From Verrucomicrobiota bacterium (GTDB lineage Bacteria > Verrucomicrobiota > Verrucomicrobiia > Limisphaerales > UBA11320): DNA of 64,000 bases. Both the position numbers and the translations under genes were made by a program. Under the pieces are notes generated by a model. The model saw only the letters and a list, made by a program, of their open reading frames with translations. It made no database searches and had not been told where the DNA came from. Below are positions 1 to 9,844 of the stretch, piece after piece; position 1 is the stretch's first letter, and every line of letters begins with the position of its first letter. The stretch lies in assembly GCA_016199985.1 (NCBI GenBank), contig JACQFQ010000037.1, positions 124,001-188,000 on the forward strand. Reading direction: 5' to 3'.

Positions 1-223
1 AGGCCCGAAAATCGTCGCGAACCAGGTCTCTCCACTTCGGCGGCGCCTCGCCGCACTCCTTCGCCCGCCAGGCCGAAAACTCGGAAAGGGCCTGCCGGTA
101 GTTGCGGTGCGTGTGGGGCGAGGCTCCCTTGTCGCTGGTGAGATGCCTCAGGAAATCACGGCAATGAGGGTCCTGCGCCAAGGGGTCTGGCGCGGCTTCA
201 GATGGCGAACGCGCGGAAGTCAC
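1..223 (-). CDS. Tyrosine recombinase (XerC/XerD type), N-terminal part, runs off the left edge
   Basis: Reading the minus strand from a GTG at 223 gives about 74 codons open to the window edge. The product contains DFLRHLTSDKGASPHTHRNY followed by a helix-like QALSEFSAWR segment and a WRDL segment. This is the usual start of the SAM-like core-binding domain of XerC/XerD site-specific recombinases, which resolve chromosome dimers. The catalytic domain lies outside the window, so function cannot be confirmed. The gene follows topB on the same strand after about 60 bp and is probably co-transcribed; topoisomerase-recombinase neighbours are known in other phyla. No ATG is available in frame, so the GTG start is a best guess. 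Confidence 0.6.
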   Translation of the reverse strand, partial: MTSARSPSEAAPDPLAQDPHCRDFLRHLTSDKGASPHTHRNYRQALSEFSAWRAKECGEAPPKWRDLVRDDFRA

Positions 224-284
224 AACAGAAAAACTTGCCCGCCCGCCTCGCTCAGCGAAGCCGCCGCGTCGGCGTTCGGCGGCG

Positions 285-3110
285 CTACGCGTCGCGCTCA
301 GGGAACTCGAACGCGACCTTTGTCTTGCCTTCGATGACCAGGAACGCGGCGAACGGCCGTCCGGTTTTTGCGGACACAAACTTGTCGAGCAGATCGGTCC
401 TGCCGTCCTTCAGCAGCTTGATGAGCTGGGCCTGCTCCACAGGCTGCTGGAGGATGATCTTTCCGACCTTGAATTTGCAGGGCTTGGCTTCGGCCTGGGA
501 TTTTTCGCAGACATACGACTCGGGGCCTTCGAACACGTGGCCTCCGCAAGCGGGGCACTTGCCGATCGGCTGAAGCCCGGTGAAATCGATCTTGGCCTCG
601 GGTTCCTTCTTCCGGGCGCCGGCGCCCTTCTTTCCCGCCTTGCTTTCGCGGGGAGGAAACTCGAAGCCGATCTTCTTGTCCTTGCCCACGACGAGGAAGG
701 CCTTGAAAGGCCGGTTGTTCTTTTTTGAGATGAAGCTCACCAGCAGATCCGTCTTCCCGGTCGACAGCAGCTTGGCGACCTGCGCACGATCGAGCGGCTG
801 CTGGAGGATGATCTGCGCGCAGCGGAAGTCGCAGCTCTTCGCGTTCCCCAGCGCCTTCTCGCAAGTGTAGCTCATCCCGTGCTCGAACACCCGGGCCCCG
901 CATTTGGGGCACAGCCCAAGCGGCTCCTTGCCCGTGAAGTCCACCTCGGCCACGTTGCCGTCGGCGTCCGCCTTCTCCTGGCCAAAGTCAAATTCGGGCT
1001 TCAACTCGGCGGTCATGCGGATCATGCCCGCGAACGGCCGGCCCATTTTGCTGCGGAAGCCCTGGAGGGGCCCCACGACTTTCTCCCGAATCAGCTCCTC
1101 CACCTCGACGACCTCGAACTGCCGGCCGGAAACGACCTTCCACAACGAAAAGTCGCAGCCCGTGTTGGAGCACTGAAACTTCTTGTAGTTCTCCTTCACC
1201 ACGCCGCCGCACTTCGGGCAAGGCGTCTTGAGCGTCGCGAAGTCGCCCGGGATGGTCTCGCTCTCGTACTTTTTCGCCTTGAAGACGATGTAGCGCGTCA
1301 TCTCGGCGATCTTCTCCATGAAATCCGCGCGCAGGAGCTGCCCGCGCTGGATCTGACGCAGCTGATGCTCCCACTCGCCGGTGAGTTCGGGGGAGCACAG
1401 TTCGTCGACCTTGAGTCCGCGAAGAAGGGTGATCAGCGAAAAAGCCTTGGGCGTGGGAACGAGCTCCTTGCCCTGTCGGATCAGGTATTGCTCGTTGATG
1501 AGGCCTTCGATGATGGCGGCGCGGGTCGCGGGCGTGCCGAGTCCCTTCTCGGCCATGGCCTCGCGCAGTTCCTCGTCCTCCACGAGCTTCCCGGCGTTCT
1601 CCATCGCCGAGAGCAGCGTGGCCTCGCTGAATCGCGCGGGCGGCTTTGTTTGGTGGCCCTGGAGGTCGATGGATTGGGTCGCCACCCGCTCCCCCACGGC
1701 GATCGGCGGCAGGGTCGGGGTTTCGTCGCTCTCCACCTCGCGTCCGTAGATGGCGAGCCAGCCCGGATTCACCAACACCTTGCCCTCCGTCTTGAACGGC
1801 TCGTTCATGACGCGCGTAATCCGCGTGGTGATGAGAAACTCGGCGGCGGGATAGAACACCGCGAGAAATCGCTTGGTGACCAAGTCGTAGATCTTCTGCT
1901 CCGCCTCGGTCAGGGTCTTGGGCGCCTGGGTGGTGGGAATGATCGCGAAATGGTCGGAGATTTTCGCGTTGTTGAAGATGCGCTTGTTCGGACGCACCCA
2001 CTGCTCCTCAAGGATCTTGTCCGCGAAAGGCCGATACGCCGTCTCACGCAGAGCGGCCAGGGTCTCACGCACGGTCGGGAGATAATCCTCGGGCAGCGCG
2101 CGGGAATCTGTTCTCGGATAGGTGAGCACCTTGTGCCGCTCGTAAAGCGCCTGGGCGATCGAGAGCGTGTTCTTGGCCGAGAAGCCGAACTTGCTGTTCG
2201 CTTCCCGCTGCAGCGTGGTGAGGTCGAAGAGCGCCGGTGAAATCTGGGTGGAAGGCTTGCTCTCCTCCGTGGCGAGGCCGGGCTGGCCCAGGCACTTGAG
2301 GCGGATGGCCTCGGCCTTGGCCTTGTCCCACAGGCGCTCGGAGCGCTGGTCGCTAAACTCGCCCTCCTTGGTTTTCTCGCGCGTAAAATTCTCGTCGAAC
2401 CAGCGCCCGCGATACTCGCCGCCCGCGGCGCCAAAAGCGGCGTGCAGCTCCCAATACTCGCGCGTGACGAACTTCTTGATCTTCTCCTCGCGCTCGACGA
2501 CGACGGTGAGAGTGGGGGTCTGAACGCGGCCAACCGTGGTGAGGTAGAACCCGCCGCTCTTCGAATTGAAGGCGGTCATGGCCCGCGTGCCGTTGATGCC
2601 CACCAGCCAGTCGGCCTCGGAGCGGCAAGTGGCGGCGTCGGCAAGCGGCAGCATGTCCTGGTCGGAGCGAAGCTGCGTGAATCCGGCGCGGATGGCCGTC
2701 GGAGTCATCGACTGGAGCCAGAGCCTTCGAACGGGCTGCTTGGCCTCCGTGAAGCGGACAATGTGACGAAAAATCAGCTCGCCCTCGCGGCCCGCGTCGC
2801 ACGCGTTGATGAGATTGTCGACGTCCTTCCTTTTGATCAGGCGGGCGAGGACCTTCAGCCGCGCCTCGTTTCGCTCGATCGGGCGCAGCGCGAACCGCGG
2901 GGGGATGAAAGGCAGGTTGGCAAAGCTCCACTTTCCCTTCTTCACCTCGGAGCCCTCGGGGGGGCAGATCTCGAGGAGATGCCCCACGGCGGACGAAACG
3001 ACGAATTCGTCGTTTTCGAAAAAGTCCGCCTGCTTCGTGAAGCCTCCAAGAGCCTTGGCGATATCGGCGGCTACGGATGGCTTCTCAGCAATGATCAACG
3101 CTTTGCCCAT
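285..3110 (-). CDS. topB: DNA topoisomerase III (type IA) with three C-terminal repeat domains
   Basis: Type IA topoisomerase of 941 aa that relaxes or decatenates DNA by single-strand passage. The start at 3110 gives MGKALIIAEKPS, the classic Toprim beginning; an upstream in-frame start would add 14 unrelated residues. The Toprim acidic motif NACDAGREGELIFR lies near residue 105 and the catalytic tyrosine sits in LTYPRTDSR near residue 331. GRVQTPTL is the conserved central motif. The Toprim wording (DAGREGEL) matches TopB rather than TopA. The C-terminus has a four-Cys zinc-finger-like segment (CPKCGG...CSNTGC) and three copies of a Topoisom_III_C-like repeat with the pattern LL..GKTDLL..F.SK...RPF.AFLV, two of them with further Cys pairs. 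It is divergent from yicC. Confidence 0.93.
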   Translation of the reverse strand: MGKALIIAEKPSVAADIAKALGGFTKQADFFENDEFVVSSAVGHLLEICPPEGSEVKKGKWSFANLPFIPPRFALRPIERNEARLKVLARLIKRKDVDNLINACDAGREGELIFRHIVRFTEAKQPVRRLWLQSMTPTAIRAGFTQLRSDQDMLPLADAATCRSEADWLVGINGTRAMTAFNSKSGGFYLTTVGRVQTPTLTVVVEREEKIKKFVTREYWELHAAFGAAGGEYRGRWFDENFTREKTKEGEFSDQRSERLWDKAKAEAIRLKCLGQPGLATEESKPSTQISPALFDLTTLQREANSKFGFSAKNTLSIAQALYERHKVLTYPRTDSRALPEDYLPTVRETLAALRETAYRPFADKILEEQWVRPNKRIFNNAKISDHFAIIPTTQAPKTLTEAEQKIYDLVTKRFLAVFYPAAEFLITTRITRVMNEPFKTEGKVLVNPGWLAIYGREVESDETPTLPPIAVGERVATQSIDLQGHQTKPPARFSEATLLSAMENAGKLVEDEELREAMAEKGLGTPATRAAIIEGLINEQYLIRQGKELVPTPKAFSLITLLRGLKVDELCSPELTGEWEHQLRQIQRGQLLRADFMEKIAEMTRYIVFKAKKYESETIPGDFATLKTPCPKCGGVVKENYKKFQCSNTGCDFSLWKVVSGRQFEVVEVEELIREKVVGPLQGFRSKMGRPFAGMIRMTAELKPEFDFGQEKADADGNVAEVDFTGKEPLGLCPKCGARVFEHGMSYTCEKALGNAKSCDFRCAQIILQQPLDRAQVAKLLSTGKTDLLVSFISKKNNRPFKAFLVVGKDKKIGFEFPPRESKAGKKGAGARKKEPEAKIDFTGLQPIGKCPACGGHVFEGPESYVCEKSQAEAKPCKFKVGKIILQQPVEQAQLIKLLKDGRTDLLDKFVSAKTGRPFAAFLVIEGKTKVAFEFPERDA

Positions 3111-3158
3111 GAGAAACGCGCGACTTTTAGGCGGTTCATGACTAGATAGCAACCTGTA

Positions 3159-3180
3159 GTTTTCGGGACATCCTGAAAAC
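3159..3180. promoter_or_regulatory. 22-bp imperfect palindrome between topB and yicC
   Basis: The arms read GTTTTC-G-GGA and TCC-T-GAAAAC around a central CA, so 9 of 11 positions pair. It lies about 50 bp upstream of the topB start and 110 bp upstream of yicC, where a dimeric repressor or activator of either gene would bind. I do not recognise the motif as the site of a known regulator. Confidence 0.4.
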
Positions 3181-3290
3181 CCGGTGAACCCAAGCCCAAA
3201 ATCGGGAGGAAAACCGGGAGCTTAAGCGGGAAGTTGAGCGAAAGTTTTGAATGGCGCCTTGGGGAGCGGGTTTTCCATACTCCCGCCCCA

Positions 3291-4172
3291 ATGAAGTCGA
3301 TGACCGGGCACGGATGGGCGGAGCACGCGAGCGACGGACACAAGGTGTCCGTCGAGATCAGCTCCGTGAACCGCAAGCAGAGCGAGGTGACGGTCATCCT
3401 CCCCAGAGAGCTGGAAGTTTTGGAGGCGCAGACGCGCGACGAGGTGAACCGCCGGGTCGCCCGCGGCCGGGTGTCCGTGCGCGTCACCCGCCACACATCG
3501 GATGGCGGCGAATCGCAGCGCGTGTCCCTGGACGCCCCCCTCGCCCGCCAATACTCGAAGGAGTTCAAGAAGCTCGCGCGAGAGCTCCACATTTCCGAGG
3601 AACTGACCCTGGACACCCTCCTCCGCGCTCCGGGAGTGCTGCAGGCGTCCCAGGATGTCGAGGACGCGGAAGCCTTTTGGCCCGCGGTGAGCGCCGCGCT
3701 CACCCAGGCCCTCGACACTTTGGTCGGAATGCGGGAGCGGGAGGGGAAGCATCTGGCGAAGGATCTCGCCGCGAGGATCCGCACCATGCGGCAGGCCGTC
3801 GCGCGGGTGAAGAAGCTCGCCCCGGTCGTGCAGGTTCGATACCGCCAGACGTTGCTGGAGCGCATCCGCGCGGCCGGACTCGACGAGCCCCAGATCGACG
3901 GAGACCGCATCGCGAAGGAGGTGGTTTACTTCGCCGACCGCTCCGACATCTCCGAGGAGCTCACGCGCCTGGAAGGCCACTTCGCCCAGTTCGACACCGT
4001 GGCGAAGTCGAGCGAGCCGGTGGGGCGAACGCTCGACTTTCTGGCCCAGGAGATGAACCGGGAGATCAACACCCTTGGGGCGAAGGCGAACGACAGCCAG
4101 ATTTCGGCGGATGTGGTGATGCTGAAAACGGAGTTGGAAAAGTTCCGAGAGCAGGTGCAGAACGTGGAGTAG
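3291..4172 (+). CDS. yicC: YicC/YloC family endoribonuclease
   Basis: A 293-aa protein. The ATG at 3291 gives MKSMTGHGWAEH, the invariant YicC start (M.SMTG.G); the longer reading frame adds 19 non-conserved residues. The body has the family segments SVNRKQ..V, RGRVSV and, at the end, REINTLGAKANDSQISADVV followed by a KTELEKFREQVQNVE tail. YicC-family proteins are now regarded as endoribonucleases acting in RNA turnover. The gene leads a yicC-gmk-coaC cluster on the plus strand, an order kept across many phyla. The 33-bp gap to gmk suggests a single transcript. Confidence 0.92.
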   Translation: MKSMTGHGWAEHASDGHKVSVEISSVNRKQSEVTVILPRELEVLEAQTRDEVNRRVARGRVSVRVTRHTSDGGESQRVSLDAPLARQYSKEFKKLARELHISEELTLDTLLRAPGVLQASQDVEDAEAFWPAVSAALTQALDTLVGMREREGKHLAKDLAARIRTMRQAVARVKKLAPVVQVRYRQTLLERIRAAGLDEPQIDGDRIAKEVVYFADRSDISEELTRLEGHFAQFDTVAKSSEPVGRTLDFLAQEMNREINTLGAKANDSQISADVVMLKTELEKFREQVQNVE

Positions 4173-4205
4173 ACAAACAGGCAAAGCCATGCTCACCGAT
4201 CTCCC

Positions 4206-4832
4206 ATGAGCACACTCCAGCAAGGGCGCCCGCTATTGATCGTTCTGTCCGCGCCCTCCGGCGCGGGCAAGACCACGCTGTGCCAGCAGCTGTTGGCGGA
4301 GCGGCCGGGCTTCACGCGCGCCGTCACCTGCACCACCCGCGCGCCGCGGCCGGGGGAGAAGGACGGGGTGGACTATCATTTTCTCTCGGCCCAGGCGTTC
4401 ATGGATCGGATCGCCGCGGGCGACTTCCTCGAGCACGCGCTGGTGTACCAGCATCGGTACGGGACGCTAAAGTCGGAGGTTCGCAACCGCCTGCGCGATG
4501 GGATGGACGTCATCCTGACCGTGGATGTCCAGGGCGCGAAGGCGCTGCAGGAAGCCGCGTCCGACGACGCCGACCTGCGCGCCGCGTTGGTCACCGTTTT
4601 CCTCACGCCCCAAACCATGACCGAGCTGGAGGCGCGGCTTCGTCGGAGAAACCAAAACAGTCCGAGCGATCTGGAGCGGAGGCTGGCGGAGGCCCGGATC
4701 GAGATCCAGCGTTGGCACGAGTTTCAATACCTGATCATCAGCACCACCATCCCGGAAGACCTGCGTCGCATGCTCGCGATCGTTGACGCCGCGAAGATGC
4801 GATCCTCCCGCTGCCGCGCCCCTGAACTATGA
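4206..4832 (+). CDS. gmk: Guanylate kinase
   Basis: A 208-aa cytosolic nucleotide kinase converting GMP + ATP to GDP + ADP. Visible motifs are the P-loop SAPSGAGKTTL (about residues 15-25), the GMP-binding TCTTRAPRPGEKDGVDYHFL segment (residues 41-60), EHALVYQHRYGTLKSEV and the nucleoside-monophosphate-kinase segment DVILTVDVQGAKAL. The late R.R...ENQ-type lid is seen as LEARLRRRNQNSPSDLERRL. Length is normal for the family. The stop codon overlaps the coaC start by four bases (ATGA), indicating translational coupling. rpoZ, which commonly sits between gmk and coaBC, is absent here. Confidence 0.95.
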   Translation: MSTLQQGRPLLIVLSAPSGAGKTTLCQQLLAERPGFTRAVTCTTRAPRPGEKDGVDYHFLSAQAFMDRIAAGDFLEHALVYQHRYGTLKSEVRNRLRDGMDVILTVDVQGAKALQEAASDDADLRAALVTVFLTPQTMTELEARLRRRNQNSPSDLERRLAEARIEIQRWHEFQYLIISTTIPEDLRRMLAIVDAAKMRSSRCRAPEL

Positions 4833-5446
4833 ATTCTCCCAAGAACGTTGTGCTCGGCGTGACCGGCTCCATCGCCGCTCATAAAGCCGCGGATCTCGCC
4901 AGCCTTCTCGTAAAGCAAGGCTGCCAGGTGAGGGTGGTGATGACGGTGGACGCCCAACGCTTCATCACGCCCCTGGTGTTCAAGACCCTCTCCCGGCACG
5001 CCGTGGTGACCGATCTGTACGACGAGGAGGGAGGCTGGCAGCCCACGCACATCCGTTGGGCGGACGAGGCGGATCTCCTGCTCGTGGCGCCGGCGACGGC
5101 GAACATCATCGCCAAGCTCGCCCATGGCCTGGCTGACGACGCCCTCACCTGCATCGCCCTCGCCTTGCGGCCGGAGGCGAAGCTGCTGATCGCCCCGGCG
5201 ATGAACGGGAAGATGTGGAATCACCACGCGACGCGGGCGAACGCCGCGACGCTCCAAAGCCGGGGGGCTCAGTTCGTCGGGCCGGACTCCGGAATCCTCT
5301 CCTGCGGTTATGAAGGGATCGGCCGCCTGGAGCCGGTGGAATCCATCGCCGCCCGCGCCCTGTCCCTGCTCGGGATTCAGCGGTCCAAGGCGTCCAACGG
5401 CCCTCCCCTGAGGTCGCGAACGCGTCGTTCCCGACCCAAAGCGTGA
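4829..5446 (+). CDS. coaC: Phosphopantothenoylcysteine decarboxylase (CoaC-only flavoprotein)
   Basis: A 205-aa flavoprotein (HFCD family) that decarboxylates 4'-phosphopantothenoylcysteine in coenzyme A synthesis. It begins with the FMN-binding GVTGSIAAHKAADLASLL. It has the catalytic His region PTHIRWADEADLLLVAPATA, the PAMNGKMW motif and the substrate-clamp Cys in SCGYEGIGRLEP. All of these belong to the CoaC half of the usual CoaBC fusion. The CoaB synthetase half is missing: the protein ends in a short Arg-rich tail and the next gene is a histidine kinase. CoaB must be encoded elsewhere. It overlaps gmk by four bases. Confidence 0.88.
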   Translation: MNSPKNVVLGVTGSIAAHKAADLASLLVKQGCQVRVVMTVDAQRFITPLVFKTLSRHAVVTDLYDEEGGWQPTHIRWADEADLLLVAPATANIIAKLAHGLADDALTCIALALRPEAKLLIAPAMNGKMWNHHATRANAATLQSRGAQFVGPDSGILSCGYEGIGRLEPVESIAARALSLLGIQRSKASNGPPLRSRTRRSRPKA

Positions 5447-5479
5447 CATTCCAAACCGATTCAGGTCTAATCGAGAGCC

Positions 5480-7119
5480 ATGCCGACGGAGCCGAATAAC
5501 GCAGAAAATCCTCCCCCTGCCGGCACGGATCCCTTTGCGTTCCACGAAGAGAAACCCCCTCCTGCGTCCTCGCGCCGGGGACATCGTCGATGGCGGGACA
5601 GCCTTCACAAGCTCTTCGAGGTGATCCGCGACACACGGCCTCCTCCCGAGCAGCAGGCGCACCGTCTCCGCACCGTCGAGCAGAACATTGTGCTTCCGGT
5701 CAAGCTGCTGCTCGTCGCCATCGTTTCCTTCTATGTTTTCGCGCCGGTGACGAGCCCAGACACCGCCGCTGTGCGGCCCCCGACGCCGGCCCATGCCGGG
5801 GGGACGAACGGGATCAACGCCTCTCCGTCGTCGACAAACTCGTCGTTGCGAGCCGAGATGCTTCAGGATCGGTCCAACCCAAGCAACGAGGCGTTCAGCC
5901 GGGGCTACCGAAGCCTTCGCTACATGCTCATCGGCTACATCCTGATGCACTTTCCGGTGGCCGGAATCCTCTTCTGGCCGCGGGCGTTCCGAATGCGGCT
6001 GCGACATGTCCAGAACATCATTCTTGTGGTCAGCTGCTTTGACGCGGTGTTTGTCTCGCTGCTCACCTATCTGACCGAAGGCGTGTCGAGCATCGCGTAC
6101 TGGCTGTTCCCGGGCCTCATTCTACGCAACACCATCAGCCTTCCCCTCGCCCGGCCCCAGCTCCTGCTGAACGTGCTCACCATCGTCCTCTACGCGACGG
6201 CGGGCAGCCTTGACCTCTCCACCAACTATCCGGGACCGGAGCCCATCGGGGCGTCCTTGGAGAGCGCGCTCTTTCTGCGGATACCCGCCGGGCACAATCC
6301 CACGGAGCAGTTCGTCATGCGCATTGTGCTTCTCATCCTGCTCACCCTGTGTTGCTACGCCCTGCAGGTGCTGCTGGAGAAGCAGCGCCAGACGGAGGAC
6401 GACGCCCGGGAGCTCACGACGCGCCAGCAGCAGCTCGACGTGGCCGCGCGGCTGGCGGCCCAGATCGCCCACCAGATCAAGAATCCGCTCGGGATCATCA
6501 ACAACACGATCTACAACCTCGAGCGCAGCGTCCGCACGGGAAAGCACGATGTCGCGGAGCAGCAGCTGGGAATGATTCGGGAGGAAGTGACGCGGGCCGA
6601 CCAGATCATCACCCGCCTGATGGGCTACGCGCAGCTCCGGGAAGGGCGCGTGGAGAAGCTGGACGTCATTGAGGAAATGGAGCGCGTGACGCACGAGGTT
6701 TTCCCTCCCATCGCGAAATACCAAACCCGCATCGTGAAGCAATACGCGGAGGATCTGCCGGCGCTCTGGATGCAGCGACAGCATCTCGCCGACATCTTCT
6801 CGAACATCCTCACCAACGCGCGCGAAGCGCTCTTCGGGCAGGGGGAGATTCGTATCCGGATAGAGCGCCTGAGCGACAGCGCCATCCGGGTCGTCATCGC
6901 CGACAGCGGCCCGGGCATCCCGGCCGACAGAATCAACCAGATCTTCCAGCCGTACTTCACCACCAAGGAAAAGGGCAACGGCCTCGGGCTGGCGATCGTC
7001 AGGCAGAACATGAATCTTTACGGCGGCGCGATCCGCGTGGAATCCGAGCTCGGCCAGGGCTCGCGATTCATCCTCACCTTCCAGGTCCGCGCCTCCGCGC
7101 AGCAGCCCGCCGCCACCCC

Positions 7120-7123
<4 letters not shown>
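5480..7123 (+). CDS. Membrane sensor histidine kinase (NtrB-like HisKA/HATPase)
   Basis: A 547-aa protein with a Pro-rich cytosolic N-terminus and several membrane spans: about residues 72-91, 148-166, 179-197, 205-216 with 226-242 (less certain), and 279-298. A short coiled segment leads to the H box AAQIAHQIKNPLGI, where His331 is the predicted phosphorylation site. The ATPase domain shows N box NILTNAREALF, G1 DSGPGIPADRI and G2 TTKEKGNGLGLAIV. No PAS or HAMP domain is seen, so sensing is probably by the polytopic N-terminal region. It overlaps the next gene by four bases (ATGA), and that gene is an NtrC-type regulator, so the pair is a two-component system. The signal is unknown. Confidence 0.9.
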
Positions 7124-8558
<1,435 letters not shown>

Positions 8559-8562
<4 letters not shown>

Positions 8563-8960
8563 ACACGACTCTTTTCATGGCACAAGCAGGCGGGCCTTCC
8601 CCCGCCAAGCCGGACGCGCCCGGCAAGATCGTCCCCGTCCAGCCCGCGCCGCCGGCGCCGCTCCTCTGGTCGCCCTTCCGCAGCGAACTGGGCGCCCGAA
8701 CCGACATCGTGGTCATCGCGGTGGTCGTCGTCGTCCTGGGCATGGCTCTCTTCGGTTGGGCCTTGTTTTTCCGCAGGCCATCTGGCAGGTCCCTCGCCGG
8801 CCGTGGCGGCATCCTTCATGAAGGCGGACACGGAACGTCGCGCCGTCGTCGCCGTTCGCGGCATCCATCAAACGCCCCCCGCAACCCCACTCTCAAGGAG
8901 CGCGGAGGCCTCCCTCCCGAGCGGCCATCCGACGAACCCGGGGGATCCGGCCCCGCCTGA
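8559..8960 (+). CDS. Small basic single-span membrane protein, unknown function
   Basis: A 133-aa protein not recognised as a known family. After a Pro/Ala-rich N-terminus there is one strong membrane segment, about residues 50-70 (IVVIAVVVVVLGMALFGWALFF). The C-terminal half is Gly/Arg/Pro-rich with an RRRRRSRHP cluster, consistent with a cytosolic basic tail. It is translationally coupled to the NtrC-type regulator upstream (ATGA overlap), and hpnD starts two bases after its stop, so it belongs to the same operon. The C-terminal half is low in complexity and could be poorly conserved. Confidence 0.6.
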
Positions 8961-8962
8961 GC

Positions 8963-9844
8963 ATGCAGGAAAGCCAAGCCATCACCCGCAAGAGCGCGTC
9001 GAACCTGGCGCTTGCCTTCATCCTGCTGCCCAAGGAAAAGCGCGATGGAATGGCCACCCTCTACGCCTTCTGCCGCGAGGTGGATGATGTCGCCGATGAG
9101 GACGCCCTGCCGGTGGCCGAGCGACGCGCGGGCCTCCAGGGTTGGCGGGAGGACATCGCCCAGGCTTGTCGCCCCGACGGACAACCCCGGTTCGTCGTCA
9201 ATCGCGAACTGCAACCCTTCATCCAAAAGCACGCCCTGCCCTTCAGCCTGTTCGATGAACTGATCCAGGGCTGCGAGATGGATCTCGAAACGACGCGCTA
9301 CGCGAGCTACGCGGACCTTGAGCAGTACTGCTACCGCGTCGCTTCCGTCGTCGGGCTGCTGAGCATCGAGATCTTCGGCTACCGAAATCCCGCCTGCCGT
9401 GAATACGCCCTCTGCCTCGGACAGGCCCTCCAGCTTACGAACATACTGCGCGACGTTCGCTCGGACGCGGAGCGCGGACGGATTTATCTCCCCGGCGAGG
9501 AGCTGTCGCGGTTCGGTGTGCGCGAGGAGGAGATCCTGCGATTCGAATACTCGGATCGATTCCGACGGCTCGCCGAGAGCGTCGCGGCCCGCGCCAAATC
9601 GCACTACCAAAAGGCCACCGACCTGCTGCCGAGGGAGGACCGGCGTTCCATGATCGCCGCCGAAGTCATGGGCTCCGTCTACTGGAGGCTTCTGCGAAAG
9701 CTTGAGTCCCGCGGATTCAATGTGTTTGGGCCCGAGCCAATGCGACTGAACAAGCTGCAGAAGATTCACCTCATCGCCCGGACGTGGTGCCGCGACGTCT
9801 TCGGCGCGCTGACTCCCAACTACGGATCCAGCCGCAGCCGATAG
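8963..9844 (+). CDS. hpnD: Squalene/phytoene synthase family, presqualene diphosphate synthase (HpnD-like)
   Basis: A 293-aa prenyl condensing enzyme. It has both aspartate-rich motifs: DDVAD at residues 41-45 and NILRDVRSD at 160-168, followed by the AERGRIYLP segment typical of the family. The FCREVDDVADE wording and overall length fit HpnD, which joins two farnesyl diphosphates to presqualene diphosphate on the way to squalene and hopanoids. A phytoene synthase role is possible, because the family is hard to split by eye and no hpnC, hpnE, shc or crt gene lies in the window. It is the last gene of the kinase/NtrC operon. Its 3' end overlaps the convergent metallophosphoesterase gene by 25 bp. 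Confidence 0.85.
   Translation: MQESQAITRKSASNLALAFILLPKEKRDGMATLYAFCREVDDVADEDALPVAERRAGLQGWREDIAQACRPDGQPRFVVNRELQPFIQKHALPFSLFDELIQGCEMDLETTRYASYADLEQYCYRVASVVGLLSIEIFGYRNPACREYALCLGQALQLTNILRDVRSDAERGRIYLPGEELSRFGVREEEILRFEYSDRFRRLAESVAARAKSHYQKATDLLPREDRRSMIAAEVMGSVYWRLLRKLESRGFNVFGPEPMRLNKLQKIHLIARTWCRDVFGALTPNYGSSRSR

Noticed and set aside
879..2240. 453-codon plus-strand frame opposite topB
   Set aside because: Antisense to conserved topoisomerase sequence; Arg/Leu/Gly/His-rich composition typical of a shadow frame.
3251..4786. 511-codon plus-strand frame across yicC and gmk
   Set aside because: An off-frame reading of two conserved genes with low-complexity Arg/Pro/Ala content.
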